Counted from the first letter of the stretch, positions 1 through 8,501 are shown. The stretch: DNA of 64,000 nucleotides from Clostridia bacterium (GCA_017465465.1 JAFTWE010000039.1:23435-87434), one strand, 5' to 3'. The notes: generated by a model not told the origin, from the letters alone. A program made the numbers and translations.

Positions 1-898
1 CATTTTTTATAACCGATGAATCAGGTTCAATCTTATAAGTCTCGGCAAGGGCAGAGATTTCACTGAGCACCTGCTCTTTTTTCATTTTAATAATGCACTT
101 TGATTTGTAAATATCAAAAAATTGCTGTGAATCGGCTTTTTGCACAAGATAAATTCCTCTTGAAAAACGCATAACCTGAGTGTCGGAGGTTTTGATTCCG
201 GCAAGATTTTTAAAAAAGCCGTCAGGGTAAGAGGTATCAAAGGCTGAGATTATATGCTCGGTGTCTTCAAATTCCGCCAAATCGGGGTATTGCTCAATAG
301 CTGAAGAAAATTCACCGCCTGCGCGGATAACGCTTGCCATTGAGGTGAATTTGTCTGTTATATCTTTAACTTCGCTTTCCTGCATTGTTCTGTTAAAGGC
401 TGTGTATGCTATCTTTGCGGCGGCATAATTCTGATTAAAAAACGCTTTGACCTCTTCTTCGTTAACCTCGCGCTCACCGCCCTTTGAATAAAGCTTTTCT
501 GTAAGAGCATCTGTAAGAGCTTCATATTCAAGCATCAGGCAAAGGTCCTGCTTGCTGACGGAGTATTTATTATAAAAATCGGAATATAACTGCCAGCTGG
601 TCTTAACCTTTGAAGAAACAACAACCTTTTCCTCCGGAGAGAGGGTAACAGAATGCTTCTTTAAAAGGGATAATCCTGCAACATATTCCGCGCAAAGTCT
701 GCTTGCAATTTCTTGCTTGTTTTCTTCTTCTCTGTATTCATCGGAATTTACCGCAACGGACAAAAAGTAGCCGAAAACACCCTTGCTCACAGGGGCAGAA
801 TTTACCGTAAGTGCAGTATGGCTTGGTGAGCAGGCGCAAAAAGACAAAAAGCAAATGCACAAAGCAAGAATAATGCTTGTGAATTTAACCGTTTTCAT
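1..898 (-). CDS. Lipoprotein, SurA/PrsA-like, 3' end cut off by the window
   Basis: The reading frame opens at ATG 896-898, behind a strong GGAGGTGACAG ribosome site, and runs off the left edge, giving about 299 residues without a stop. The N-terminus is a lipoprotein signal: a short basic start, a hydrophobic stretch, then FCAC with the lipidated Cys near residue 23. The following region (ALTVNSAPVSKGVFGYFL, then many charged helices) resembles the N-terminal helical part of SurA/PrsA-type extracytoplasmic foldases. The part that would hold a PpiC isomerase domain is only partly visible. It follows the 8-oxoguanine glycosylase gene by 31 bases on the same strand, so the two are probably co-transcribed. 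The foldase assignment is by overall pattern only; a generic surface lipoprotein is the alternative. Confidence 0.6.
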   Translation of the reverse strand, partial: MKTVKFTSIILALCICFLSFCACSPSHTALTVNSAPVSKGVFGYFLSVAVNSDEYREEENKQEIASRLCAEYVAGLSLLKKHSVTLSPEEKVVVSSKVKTSWQLYSDFYNKYSVSKQDLCLMLEYEALTDALTEKLYSKGGEREVNEEEVKAFFNQNYAAAKIAYTAFNRTMQESEVKDITDKFTSMASVIRAGGEFSSAIEQYPDLAEFEDTEHIISAFDTSYPDGFFKNLAGIKTSDTQVMRFSRGIYLVQKADSQQFFDIYKSKCIIKMKKEQVLSEISALAETYKIEPDSSVIKN

Positions 899-929
899 CC
901 TGTCACCTCCGATAATTTATATGATTATA

Positions 930-1757
930 TCACACCTCAAAGGGGTTTTCAACATTTCGCCGCCAATGGAAAAGATATTGCTGAGCTATGCCCTCAACAC
1001 CCTGAGTTTCTTCAGGCAAGCCCTCGGGATAAAGCTCCTGCATAATGCGCCTTACCCACACATCAACGGGAAAAGCCTCAACCCTGCCGAAGCCGTAAAG
1101 CAAAGCACATTCAGCCACCTTGGGGCCTACTCCGCTGATTTTCTGAAGCTCAGCACGAGCCTCGTCCATTGAAGCGGTTTGAATTTTTTCGATGCTGATT
1201 TCGCCCGAAGCCACCTTTTTTGCCGCATCAATAATATATTTTGCCCTGAAGCCGGCTCTAAGCTCAGCTAAATCCTCCACCGTTTTTGTTGATATAATTT
1301 CAGCCGACGGAAAAGTAAAATCGCCGTCACCTAAATCTTCACCCAAAAGAGCGCAAAGGCGTGAAATTATGCCTTTTATTCGGGGGATGTTGTTGTTTTG
1401 TGAAATAATAAATGAGCAAAGCGTTTCCCACGGGTCCTGCTTAAGTATGCGGATACCCGGGTAGGCGGTGATTGCTTTTTTGAGCCATTTATCCTTTGAA
1501 AGGGTTTCGCAAACAGCACGGTAATCTCTGTCAAGGTCAAAATATTCCCTCCAGAAAGCCTCGTCATCATCGCCGTAAATGAGCAGACTGTCGCCCTGAA
1601 TTTCAGCAAAAACACTCTTATTTTTTACAACGGCGTGCCACCTTCCGTCGGGGGCTTCGCTCCAGCGGAAGCTCTGACCGCAATCAAGGGTGAGAGAGAG
1701 GCTGAGAGGGTGAATTTTAGTCAATGTTATGACAGCTTTTTCCATTTGATTTTTCAT
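930..1757 (-). CDS. ogg: 8-oxoguanine DNA glycosylase/AP lyase (OGG1 family)
   Basis: This base-excision repair enzyme removes oxidised guanine. The 275-residue protein has an OGG-type N-terminal domain (DCGQSFRW near residue 26) followed by the helix-hairpin-helix GPD domain. The active site is clear: Lys213 in VGPKVAECALLYGF and Asp232 in AFPVDVWV, 19 residues apart as in human OGG1 (Lys249, Asp268). The start is placed at ATG 1755-1757 because a GGCAGGAGTC site lies just upstream. The reading frame continues 19 codons further upstream without a comparable site. The gene leads a two-gene leftward unit with the lipoprotein at the window edge. A second HhH glycosylase, Nth, is encoded about 600 bases away, so two oxidative-damage repair genes sit almost side by side. 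Confidence 0.9.
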   Translation of the reverse strand: MKNQMEKAVITLTKIHPLSLSLTLDCGQSFRWSEAPDGRWHAVVKNKSVFAEIQGDSLLIYGDDDEAFWREYFDLDRDYRAVCETLSKDKWLKKAITAYPGIRILKQDPWETLCSFIISQNNNIPRIKGIISRLCALLGEDLGDGDFTFPSAEIISTKTVEDLAELRAGFRAKYIIDAAKKVASGEISIEKIQTASMDEARAELQKISGVGPKVAECALLYGFGRVEAFPVDVWVRRIMQELYPEGLPEETQGVEGIAQQYLFHWRRNVENPFEV

Positions 1758-1873
1758 TTTGACTCCTGCCTTTAAAAATCTTGTCAAGAGCTTCGGAATT
1801 AAAATTATTGACAAAGATTTATGAGTTTTTTGGTAGTTTTTAATACTTTTTTGTCGGTTAATTTTTTAACAAT

Positions 1874-1976
1874 TTGTTCACAAAAAAATATGCACAAACG
1901 AGTTTTGCACAAGAAAAACAAGCAAAATCAAGGGTTTTTTGAAAAGTTATACACATTTTGCACAGAGTTTTGCACA
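1874..1976 (+). other. Cluster of six DnaA-box-like 9-mers
   Basis: Six 9-mers related to the DnaA box TTWTNCACA lie in one orientation within 103 bases: TTGTTCACA (1874-1882), ATATGCACA (1888-1896), TTTTGCACA (1903-1911), TTATACACA (1947-1955, a perfect consensus box), TTTTGCACA (1956-1964) and TTTTGCACA (1968-1976). Four of the six fit TTWTNCACA exactly. The surrounding 1758-2137 gap is AT-rich and has no convincing gene. dnaA, dnaN and rpmH are not nearby, so calling this oriC would be unsafe. It could be a DnaA-titrating or accessory site. Confidence 0.5.
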
Positions 1977-2137
1977 GCCCTACGGACTTTTTGACTTTTT
2001 TACAGGTCTTTTTAAACAAAATTATTTTTGGCGTTTTTGTCGGTAAAAAAGGCATTTTGTCGCAATCTGCTTTGCATAAAAAAACATCAATCAGACAACA
2101 ATAAATCTGACAAAAATATGTGAAATCAGGTGATAAA

Positions 2138-2404
2138 ATGCTTCAGGGAGTAAATCATCAGGTTGTGGAGGTAACCCGACCTGAATGTGAATATTTTGAA
2201 AGGGTAATATTCTTTGTGAAGCCCGAATATTCTTCCGTCAGCGAGGGTACGCTCAGAGAACGGGCAGGCAAAATCGCAGGGGAGGCAGGTGCGCCGCCGC
2301 CCACCAAAACAAGAATCAACCGCCTTGCCTCAATAGGCAGACTTCTTCTGGCCGCCGCCGTAGGGGCAGGGGTTACTGCTCTTGCGGGCTATTTGCTTTT
2401 TTAA
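2138..2404 (+). CDS. Small hypothetical membrane protein
   Basis: An 88-residue protein of unknown function. ATG 2138 is chosen because TCAGGTGAT lies six to ten bases upstream; a GTG six codons earlier is in frame but has no ribosome site. Residues 1-60 are polar and hydrophilic, and the last 20 residues (LLLAAAVGAGVTALAGYLLF) form a single membrane segment ending at the C-terminus, like a tail anchor. The gene lies tail to tail with nth and their 3' ends overlap by 32 bases, so both coding sequences are constrained there. No family was recognised. Confidence 0.6.
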   Translation: MLQGVNHQVVEVTRPECEYFERVIFFVKPEYSSVSEGTLRERAGKIAGEAGAPPPTKTRINRLASIGRLLLAAAVGAGVTALAGYLLF

Positions 2405-3020
2405 AGTCGCAGATTTCAGCCATACAGCATTTATGACATTGGGGACGCCTTGCTATGCACACTGCTCTTCCGTGGAGAACACAGCGATGACAAAAATCGT
2501 TGCTCTCCTCGGGGGGCAGTATTTCTTTTAAGCGCATTTCAACCTTAAGGGGGTCTTTTGTTGCAACAAAGCCAAGAAGATTTGATATTCTGATTAAATG
2601 AGTGTCAGCCACAACGGCGGGCTTGCCGTAAACATCGCCGCAGATAAGGTTGGCGGTTTTTCGGCCTACTCCGGGGAGTGAAGTCAAATCATCAATGTTA
2701 TCGGGCACTTTGGAATCAAAACGCTCAATAATCATCTTTGCCATACCGATAATGTCCTTTGCCTTTGTATGATAAAATCCGCAGGGGCGCACTATTGCTT
2801 CCACATCCTCGAGCTTTGCGTTGGCATAGTCCTCGAGTGTTTTATATTTACTGAAAAGCCCGGGGGTAACGATGTTTACCCTTGCATCTGTGCATTGAGC
2901 CGAGAGCCTTGTTGCCACAAGAAGCTCAAATTCGTTTGAAGCTTCAAGTGAGCAGACAGCATCGGGATATTCATTTTTTAAAGCGTTTACCGCAAATAAT
3001 GCTTTTTCTTTTATATCCAT
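2373..3020 (-). CDS. nth: Endonuclease III
   Basis: A DNA glycosylase/AP lyase for oxidised pyrimidines. The 215-residue length is normal for the family. The helix-hairpin-helix motif LPGVGRKTAN carries the catalytic Lys121, and Asp139 follows in VVADTHLIR. The C-terminal 4Fe-4S loop is intact: Cys188, Cys195, Cys198 and Cys204 with the family's 6-2-5 spacing. The 3' end overlaps the converging small membrane protein gene by 32 bases. It has its own start and appears monocistronic. Confidence 0.96.
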   Translation of the reverse strand: MDIKEKALFAVNALKNEYPDAVCSLEASNEFELLVATRLSAQCTDARVNIVTPGLFSKYKTLEDYANAKLEDVEAIVRPCGFYHTKAKDIIGMAKMIIERFDSKVPDNIDDLTSLPGVGRKTANLICGDVYGKPAVVADTHLIRISNLLGFVATKDPLKVEMRLKEILPPEESNDFCHRCVLHGRAVCIARRPQCHKCCMAEICDFKKANSPQEQ

Positions 3021-3082
3021 AAAATCACCATAACCATTGTATCATATTTTCCCTTGAAATGTTTAAGTTTTTGTTAAATGGA

Positions 3083-3111
3083 TTGAAAAAAAATAATATT
3101 TATGATATTAT
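3083..3111 (+). promoter_or_regulatory. Promoter of the propeller lipoprotein gene
   Basis: TTGAAA (3083-3088), a 17-base spacer and TATTAT (3106-3111) with an extended TGA directly before the -10 box. It lies 33 bases upstream of the start codon at 3144. Confidence 0.65.
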
Positions 3112-3143
3112 CATTCTATAAAAGGGAAAGGATTGTGATTTTT

Positions 3144-4934
3144 ATGAATATTAAAAAAATAATCGCGGCTTTAATGAGCGTTCTTTTGATTTTGCTCACC
3201 TTTGCCGCTTGCTCAAATAATGAGCCGCCAAATAATGAAGATGCAACCGATACTCCGCCCGAAACTCTTGTAATTTCAGGTGAGTCCACAGAAGAGGTTA
3301 CTGCTATCACAGGCAGCACCGATAAGGACGGCAAGGTTATTGACAGCGAGGGTATCGTTGACAACGACGGTCATAAGGTTTATTACACAGGCCACGATAC
3401 TGACGACGGTAAAAAGATTTATACCACAGGCAAAAAGGATTCTAACGGTAACATTCTTTACACCCTCAACACAACTGATGACAGAGGCAATCTCATTTAT
3501 TTTACAGGTAAAGAGGAAAACGGCAAGCTCGAGCTTGATAAGACAAATGCTGTTCCCGATTATACCACAAATGAAAATTCCTCTCTCAACACCAATACAC
3601 GCTACACATCAACCTCAACCGTAAGCTATAAGGTTGAAGATATCAAAGAAAAAGCAACTGATATCAAAAAGGGATTTTTAACATATTCAGGCGCTAAAGG
3701 TGACGATACATTCAAAAAGGTTATTCCTGCTGAAGACGGCGGCTTTATTGCCGTAACCTTCTCAATGACAAAAGCAGGTATGTATGACGATGTAAGCAAG
3801 TCATGGAACAACTTCGGTAACATCGTTAAGTTCAGCGCAGACGGCAAGATTGAATGGAAATATTCCGTAGGCGGTGACGGTCAGATTGATTTGAGCGATG
3901 TTACTCAGCTCAAGGACGGTTCAATCGTTGCAGTAGGCTACACCCTTGCAACCGACACCGATGCACCTATTAACAGCCTTCTCAATTCTTCACTTATTGT
4001 TAAGGTAAGCGAAGACGGCGAATATATGTGGTCTTACTCCTTCCCCGGTGATGAAAATTCAAACGGTGATTATCTTGTAAGCGTTTGCGCAACTCCCGAC
4101 GGCGGATTTGTTGCAGGCGGCCGTGCAGATTCAACCGCAGGCTTCTTTAACGGCACTCAGTCAGACCACTTCAAGGCATTCCTTTTCAAGTTTGACAAAA
4201 AGGGCAATGTTGAATGGAGAAAGACACTCACAGGCTCAAGAGGTAACACCTTTGAGGCTATTGATGTTAACGAAGACGGTGATATTTTCACCCTTTGCAC
4301 AACTCTTTCAAATGACGGCAGCTTCACAGCCTTCAAGGGCTATAACAATCAGACTGCAAACACAGTTGTTATGAAGTTCAATAAAAAGGGCGCTCTTGAA
4401 TGGTCAAAGAATCTTATGAGCTCAGGCCTTAGCAAGTTCATAGCCATTGACGCTACCAAAGACGGCGGTTGCCTTGTTGGCGGCACATTCTCAATTTATA
4501 AGAGAGCTGACGGCAGCTTCCAGGTAAATTACGGCGGAACAGACGGTTATGTTGTAAAATACGATGAAAACGGCGGCGTTTGCTGGTCAAGAAATGTTGC
4601 AGGTGCGGCTGATGACGAGGTTCTCGGCGTTGCCGAAACAGAAAACGGCATTGTAATTGTTGGTAAAACAAAGTCTAACAATCTTGATTTCTCAGAGTTC
4701 GATAACCTCGGCGAGTATGACGGCTTTGTTATGATTGTTGACAACGCAGGCAAAACAATCTGCACTAACAAAATTGCAGGCTCAGGTAACGACACAGTTA
4801 ACGACCTTGCTTTGACAGAAACAGGCTTTGTTGTTGTGGGCTGGACAAATTCTGCCGACAATGATTTTGCAGACAACCCTGCACCAAGAAGCTTCAGCGG
4901 CTTCTGCGGAAAATATGATTTCGTAATCAAATAA
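3144..4934 (+). CDS. Surface lipoprotein with tandem repeats and a beta-propeller-like domain
   Basis: A 596-residue exported protein. ATG 3144 is the likely start: it begins a classical lipoprotein signal ending in LTFAAC. The 14 codons upstream overlap the promoter. Residues of about 40-145 hold degenerate repeats of roughly 17 residues built on D-x-DG-K-x-IY-x-TG. From about residue 190 to the end there are six or so longer repeats with the pattern VxFxxDGxxxW then GGF/VxxGx, as in bladed propeller proteins (for example GNIVKFSADGKIEW, FKFDKKGNVEW, MKFNKKGALEW). No catalytic motif was seen, and a binding or sensing role at the cell surface is an inference. The gene ends in its own terminator. 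Confidence 0.75.
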   Translation: MNIKKIIAALMSVLLILLTFAACSNNEPPNNEDATDTPPETLVISGESTEEVTAITGSTDKDGKVIDSEGIVDNDGHKVYYTGHDTDDGKKIYTTGKKDSNGNILYTLNTTDDRGNLIYFTGKEENGKLELDKTNAVPDYTTNENSSLNTNTRYTSTSTVSYKVEDIKEKATDIKKGFLTYSGAKGDDTFKKVIPAEDGGFIAVTFSMTKAGMYDDVSKSWNNFGNIVKFSADGKIEWKYSVGGDGQIDLSDVTQLKDGSIVAVGYTLATDTDAPINSLLNSSLIVKVSEDGEYMWSYSFPGDENSNGDYLVSVCATPDGGFVAGGRADSTAGFFNGTQSDHFKAFLFKFDKKGNVEWRKTLTGSRGNTFEAIDVNEDGDIFTLCTTLSNDGSFTAFKGYNNQTANTVVMKFNKKGALEWSKNLMSSGLSKFIAIDATKDGGCLVGGTFSIYKRADGSFQVNYGGTDGYVVKYDENGGVCWSRNVAGAADDEVLGVAETENGIVIVGKTKSNNLDFSEFDNLGEYDGFVMIVDNAGKTICTNKIAGSGNDTVNDLALTETGFVVVGWTNSADNDFADNPAPRSFSGFCGKYDFVIK

Positions 4935-4939
4935 AATTT

Positions 4940-4970
4940 CGGCACTCTTCCCTGTGGAGAGTGCCGTTTT
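4940..4970 (+). terminator. Rho-independent terminator after the propeller lipoprotein
   Basis: CGGCACTCT (4940-4948) pairs with AGAGTGCCG (4958-4966), followed by TTTT. The hairpin overlaps the possible upstream extension of the next reading frame, which argues for that gene's start at 4984. Confidence 0.8.
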
Positions 4971-4983
4971 ACGAGGTAGAGAA

Positions 4984-7389
4984 ATGATAAAAGATAAATT
5001 TATGAACCTTGCAGGCAGGGTTTATGTTAAGTTCAGCGGAGTTGCGCAGGAAAAAACTCTCAGAGCAAAAGAGGAAATAACCGTTACTGATGAAATGAAA
5101 AGCACTCTTCGCCGTGTTGCAGGTGAGGGCGCGGTGCTTATTAAAAATAACGGTATACTTCCCTTGAAAAAGGGTGCAAAGGTTTCACTCTTCGGCAGAG
5201 TGCAGTATAACTGGTTTTACACAGGCTACGGCTCAGGGGGAGATGTTAACCGACCTTATGAAGTGAATCTGATTGACGGCGTGAGAAATTGCGACTCTCT
5301 TTTGCTCAACGAGCATCTTGCCAAAAGCTATGAGCGCTGGAGCAAAGAAAATGTTATCAACGATGCCGTTTGGGGTATGTGGCCAAGGTTTTATCCCGAA
5401 ATGCCCATAACCGATGCAGATGCTTTGAATGCCTCGCTTGTTTCCGACTGTGCAGTGGTAACCATCGGCAGGTCATCAGGTGAAGACAGAGAAAATGTGC
5501 TGGAAAAAGGCAGTTATTACCTCACCGACGATGAAAGAAAACTCCTTGACAAGGTTGCATACCGCTTTGAAAAAGCCGTTGTGCTTCTCAATATCGGCAG
5601 TATCATTGACCTTGCGTGGATTGAAGAATACGGCGATAAAATTGACGCAGTTGTAATCCTCTGGCAAGGCGGTATGGAAAGCGGAAATGCCGCCGCAGAC
5701 CTGCTTTGCGGAAAAACAAATCCTTGCGGAAAGCTCACTTCAACCGTCAGCAGAAATTACGCTGACCAGCCGAGTGCCAAGGATTTTGGCGGCAAGAAGT
5801 TTAACAACTACACAGAAGATATTTATGTGGGCTACCGCTATTTTGAAACCTTTAATAAGGATGCCGTTCTCTACCCTTTCGGCTACGGTCTTTCATACAC
5901 AAGCTTTGACATTAAATGCGACAGCGCCGCTTCAACAAAGGCAGGCTTCAAATTTGATGTTGAAATCAAAAACACAGGCTCACTTAAGGGCAAGGAGGCT
6001 TTCGGGCTTTATGTTAAAAAGCCTATGGGCGCCCTCGGTAACCCTGAAAAACAGCTTGTTGCCTTTGGAAAATCAAAGCTCCTTTCACCTGAAAAGAGCC
6101 AGCTTTTAAAAGCAGAGGTTTCGCTTTATCAGCTCTCGTCTTACGATGAAAGCGGACTGACAGGCTTTAAATCTGCCTATGTAATTGAGAAGGGCGAATA
6201 TGAATTTTATCTCGGCGGTGATGTAAGAACTGCCGAAAAGGTGTTTACATATTATCAGGAGGAAACGGTAGTTTACTCTCAGCTTTCACAGTGCCTTGCC
6301 CCTGAAACGGCTTTCCCCGTGCTCAACCCCATTGACGGCACAAGGCTTTGCCAAGTAAACGAAACAAATCTTAAAATAAAAATTCTCGACAATATGCCAA
6401 AGTCCACACCGATAACAGGTGACCGTGGATACAAATTGCAGGATGTTAAGTCGGGCAAAGTGTCGATGGATGACTTTGTGGCTCAGCTGAGCCTTGACGA
6501 GCTTGAAGCCCTCACCCGCGGAGATTATACTATGGGCAGCCCCCTTGGCGCACCGGGCAATGCGGCGGTTTATTGCGGAGTGCTTGACTCCTTGAGGGAT
6601 AAGGGTATTCCTGCCGTCACCACCTCTGACGGACCTTCGGGCATTCGACTTCGGGCAAGCTGTTCGCTTATTCCTATCGGAACACTTCTTGCCTCAACCT
6701 TTGACACCAAGGCGGTTAAGGAGGTTTACTCACTCGTTGCCCTTGAAATGAAAGAAAAGGGAAGCGATGTGCTCCTTGCGCCGGGTATGAATATTCACAG
6801 AAATCCCCTTTGCGGCCGAAACTTTGAATATTATTCCGAAGACCCGTATCTCACAGGCAAAATGGGAGCGGCGGCAGTTATGGGAATTCAGGCTCAGGGC
6901 GGCTCGGCAACACCGAAGCATTTTGCCTGCAACAATCAGGAAATCAGGCGCCTTGTTAATGATTCAAGGGTGTCTGAAAGAGCCTTGCGTGAAATTTACT
7001 TAAAAGGCTTTGAAATCTGCATTAAAGAGGCAAAGCCTGAAAATATTATGACCTCATACAACAAAATAAACGGCGTGTGGAGCTATTATAACTATGACCT
7101 TGTAACTTCAATTCTTCGCAATGAATGGGGCTATGAGGGCTGTGTTATGACCGACTGGTGGACAAAATCGGGCAGAAGCCCCCACTTCCCCAAGGTGTAT
7201 GACAATGCCTACCGCGTAAGGGCTCAGGTGGATGTGCTCATGCCGGGCGGCGGCAGAGCAGGAGGTCGTAAGCCTGACGGCTCGCTTCTTAAATATGTTG
7301 ATAACGGCGGTATTACCCTTGGTGAAATCCAACGAAGTGCAAAAAACATTTTAAGCTTTGCAATGAACTCAACAGCATATAAGGAATAA
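4984..7389 (+). CDS. Glycoside hydrolase family 3 (beta-glucosidase type), domains in reversed order
   Basis: An 801-residue enzyme likely to remove terminal beta-linked sugars from oligosaccharides. It has no signal peptide, so it should act in the cytoplasm. The start is ATG 4984, after GAGGTAGAGA. The family's usual domain order is swapped. The (alpha/beta)6 domain comes first (EGAVLIKNNGILPL near residue 53, probable acid/base Glu167 in SSGEDREN, closing YPFGYGLSY near 305). A fibronectin-like domain follows, and the TIM-barrel domain is last (GIPAVTTSDGPSGIR, KHFACNN, then the nucleophile Asp724 in VMTDWW). This arrangement is known for beta-glucosidases of Butyrivibrio fibrisolvens and Ruminococcus albus. 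Substrate preference cannot be read from the sequence. Confidence 0.9.
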   Translation: MIKDKFMNLAGRVYVKFSGVAQEKTLRAKEEITVTDEMKSTLRRVAGEGAVLIKNNGILPLKKGAKVSLFGRVQYNWFYTGYGSGGDVNRPYEVNLIDGVRNCDSLLLNEHLAKSYERWSKENVINDAVWGMWPRFYPEMPITDADALNASLVSDCAVVTIGRSSGEDRENVLEKGSYYLTDDERKLLDKVAYRFEKAVVLLNIGSIIDLAWIEEYGDKIDAVVILWQGGMESGNAAADLLCGKTNPCGKLTSTVSRNYADQPSAKDFGGKKFNNYTEDIYVGYRYFETFNKDAVLYPFGYGLSYTSFDIKCDSAASTKAGFKFDVEIKNTGSLKGKEAFGLYVKKPMGALGNPEKQLVAFGKSKLLSPEKSQLLKAEVSLYQLSSYDESGLTGFKSAYVIEKGEYEFYLGGDVRTAEKVFTYYQEETVVYSQLSQCLAPETAFPVLNPIDGTRLCQVNETNLKIKILDNMPKSTPITGDRGYKLQDVKSGKVSMDDFVAQLSLDELEALTRGDYTMGSPLGAPGNAAVYCGVLDSLRDKGIPAVTTSDGPSGIRLRASCSLIPIGTLLASTFDTKAVKEVYSLVALEMKEKGSDVLLAPGMNIHRNPLCGRNFEYYSEDPYLTGKMGAAAVMGIQAQGGSATPKHFACNNQEIRRLVNDSRVSERALREIYLKGFEICIKEAKPENIMTSYNKINGVWSYYNYDLVTSILRNEWGYEGCVMTDWWTKSGRSPHFPKVYDNAYRVRAQVDVLMPGGGRAGGRKPDGSLLKYVDNGGITLGEIQRSAKNILSFAMNSTAYKE

Positions 7390-7391
7390 GA

Positions 7392-7423
7392 AAAATCCGG
7401 CAATCGTAAGGTTGTCGGATTTT
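7392..7423 (+). terminator. Terminator after the GH3 gene
   Basis: AAAATCCGGCAA (7392-7403) can pair with TTGTCGGATTTT (7412-7423) across a short loop, ending in a T-rich run. Confidence 0.7.
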
Positions 7424-7431
7424 GTATGTAG

Positions 7432-7596
7432 GGGAGGCTATCAGCCTCCCGTCTTATTATTTGTTGCATCCAATCGGTTTTCGGTGCGTCGAAAATCGCC
7501 GCACCTTACAAGTTGACGGAAATCTTTGTAGGATATGGTGTCCCCGACATACCGTTTTGCGAAGCAAAAAAACAGGGAGAGCATCAAGGCTCTCCC
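7432..7596. repeat. Intergenic chain of short hairpins
   Basis: The non-coding stretch after the GH3 terminator holds four perfect small inverted repeats: GGGAGGCT/AGCCTCCC (7432-7450), TTTTCG/CGAAAA (7478-7495), TTTTGC/GCAAAA (7555-7569) and GGGAGAGC/GCTCTCCC (7575-7596). No reading frame here looks real. The pattern is typical of short dispersed palindromic repeats; a genome-wide copy count would decide. Confidence 0.5.
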
Positions 7597-7619
7597 TTAC
7601 AAATCACTCTTTTGGATAA

Positions 7620-7718
7620 TTATTTCCTGTTTTTAATAACTCTTGCGGGGGAGCCTACGGCGATTGAGTAAAGAGCAGTCCTCATCGATTTCAAGACAGG
7701 CATGACCGAAAAGAGTCA
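7620..7718 (-). pseudogene. Degraded partial copy of the neighbouring acetyltransferase gene
   Basis: Bases 7620-7670 match the 3' end of the acetyltransferase gene (8503-8554) with only a few changes, including the shared runs ACTCTTGCGGGGGAGCC and ACGGCGATTGAGTA. Bases 7672-7718 then match an internal part of the same gene near 8757-8808 (GCAGTCCTC, CGATTTCAAG, GACCGAAAAG-like). About 200 bases between the two blocks are missing. This is a remnant of a second gene copy on the other side of the DUF1796 gene. Confidence 0.75.
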
Positions 7719-7746
7719 TCATAATTATGAATCTTGTTTTTATGTT

Positions 7747-8454
7747 TTAAACTTGTTGCTTATGGATATATACCATTTTGAGTTTTATTCGAATTTTCAG
7801 GTAAAGCTTTTTAAACTTTTTATATATTGAAGAGCATTTTGCTTTTTGAATTGAAGAAGTTTCCTCAACATTGTCAACTATAAATGCTTTAAGGGAAGAT
7901 TCTTCCTTAAGGAAAGGATGAGTTCCTTTACCTTTCTTTTTTTCTCCGACAAAATGAAGAGGAATTTCAGGAGGAGTGTTTGAAAAAACAAATCCTGTTA
8001 CAAAAATGATTTCATTCTCTGGATTGAATTTTTTGAAAAAAGAAAGAATACTATCATAGTTTTCTATAATATATGGATAATCATCTGCGGTAATATAACG
8101 GCAAAAAAGAGTCGGCTCTTTTATTAGTTCAAAAAATCTTGCTATACGACGGTTATATTTGCTTTTGATGTCATCTAGTTGGTTTTCCAATGGTTTGTAT
8201 GCTGAAAAATCGTGATAGAAATCAATGTTCCACTTTATGTTTCTGTAATAATCAGGATGAAATTTTAACTGAAAGAGAAATTCAAAGTTTAAAAAATCAT
8301 AGAAGCCACTATCAATAAGTTCAATGACCTTTTCAAAATTGGGAGTAATTAACCAATCAAAAGGCAGACTGCACCCTCTTCGGTTTATTCGTTTAAACTC
8401 TAGTGCGGGGGAGCAGAAATAACCTAACGACACAATATGTTTGAATTTTTTCAT
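7747..8454 (-). CDS. DUF1796 family protein (putative papain-like cysteine peptidase fold)
   Basis: A 235-residue protein with the DUF1796 signature: SLGYFCSPALEFKR near residue 9 (invariant-type Cys14) and SLPFDWL near 29. Members are often annotated as putative papain-like peptidases and occur near surface polysaccharide genes, but no activity is established. The C-terminus is very basic (KKFKKLYLKIRIKLK). Codon use is AT-richer than its neighbours. It sits between the intact acetyltransferase gene and that gene's remnant, which suggests an insertion. A GAAGGATA site precedes ATG 8454. Confidence 0.7.
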   Translation of the reverse strand: MKKFKHIVSLGYFCSPALEFKRINRRGCSLPFDWLITPNFEKVIELIDSGFYDFLNFEFLFQLKFHPDYYRNIKWNIDFYHDFSAYKPLENQLDDIKSKYNRRIARFFELIKEPTLFCRYITADDYPYIIENYDSILSFFKKFNPENEIIFVTGFVFSNTPPEIPLHFVGEKKKGKGTHPFLKEESSLKAFIVDNVEETSSIQKAKCSSIYKKFKKLYLKIRIKLKMVYIHKQQV

Positions 8455-8501
8455 GCCATATCCTTCTTTTTTGTCGATTATACTCGGCTGTTTTGAGTGC
8501 T

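Noticed and set aside
1874..1976. Firm call of the chromosomal replication origin
   Set aside because: Boxes are present but dnaA, dnaN, rpmH and gidA-type neighbours are missing, so only a DnaA-box cluster is claimed.
1858..2055. 65-residue reading frame on the minus strand
   Set aside because: It lies over the DnaA-box cluster, has no ribosome site, and its Cys/Lys/Phe-rich composition follows from the repeated TGTGCAAAA motif.
4954..4983. Upstream extension of the GH3 gene
   Set aside because: It runs through the terminator hairpin of the preceding gene and has no ribosome site; ATG 4984 does.
7432..7596. CRISPR-like array
   Set aside because: The hairpins differ from one another and there are no equal-length spacers or cas genes.
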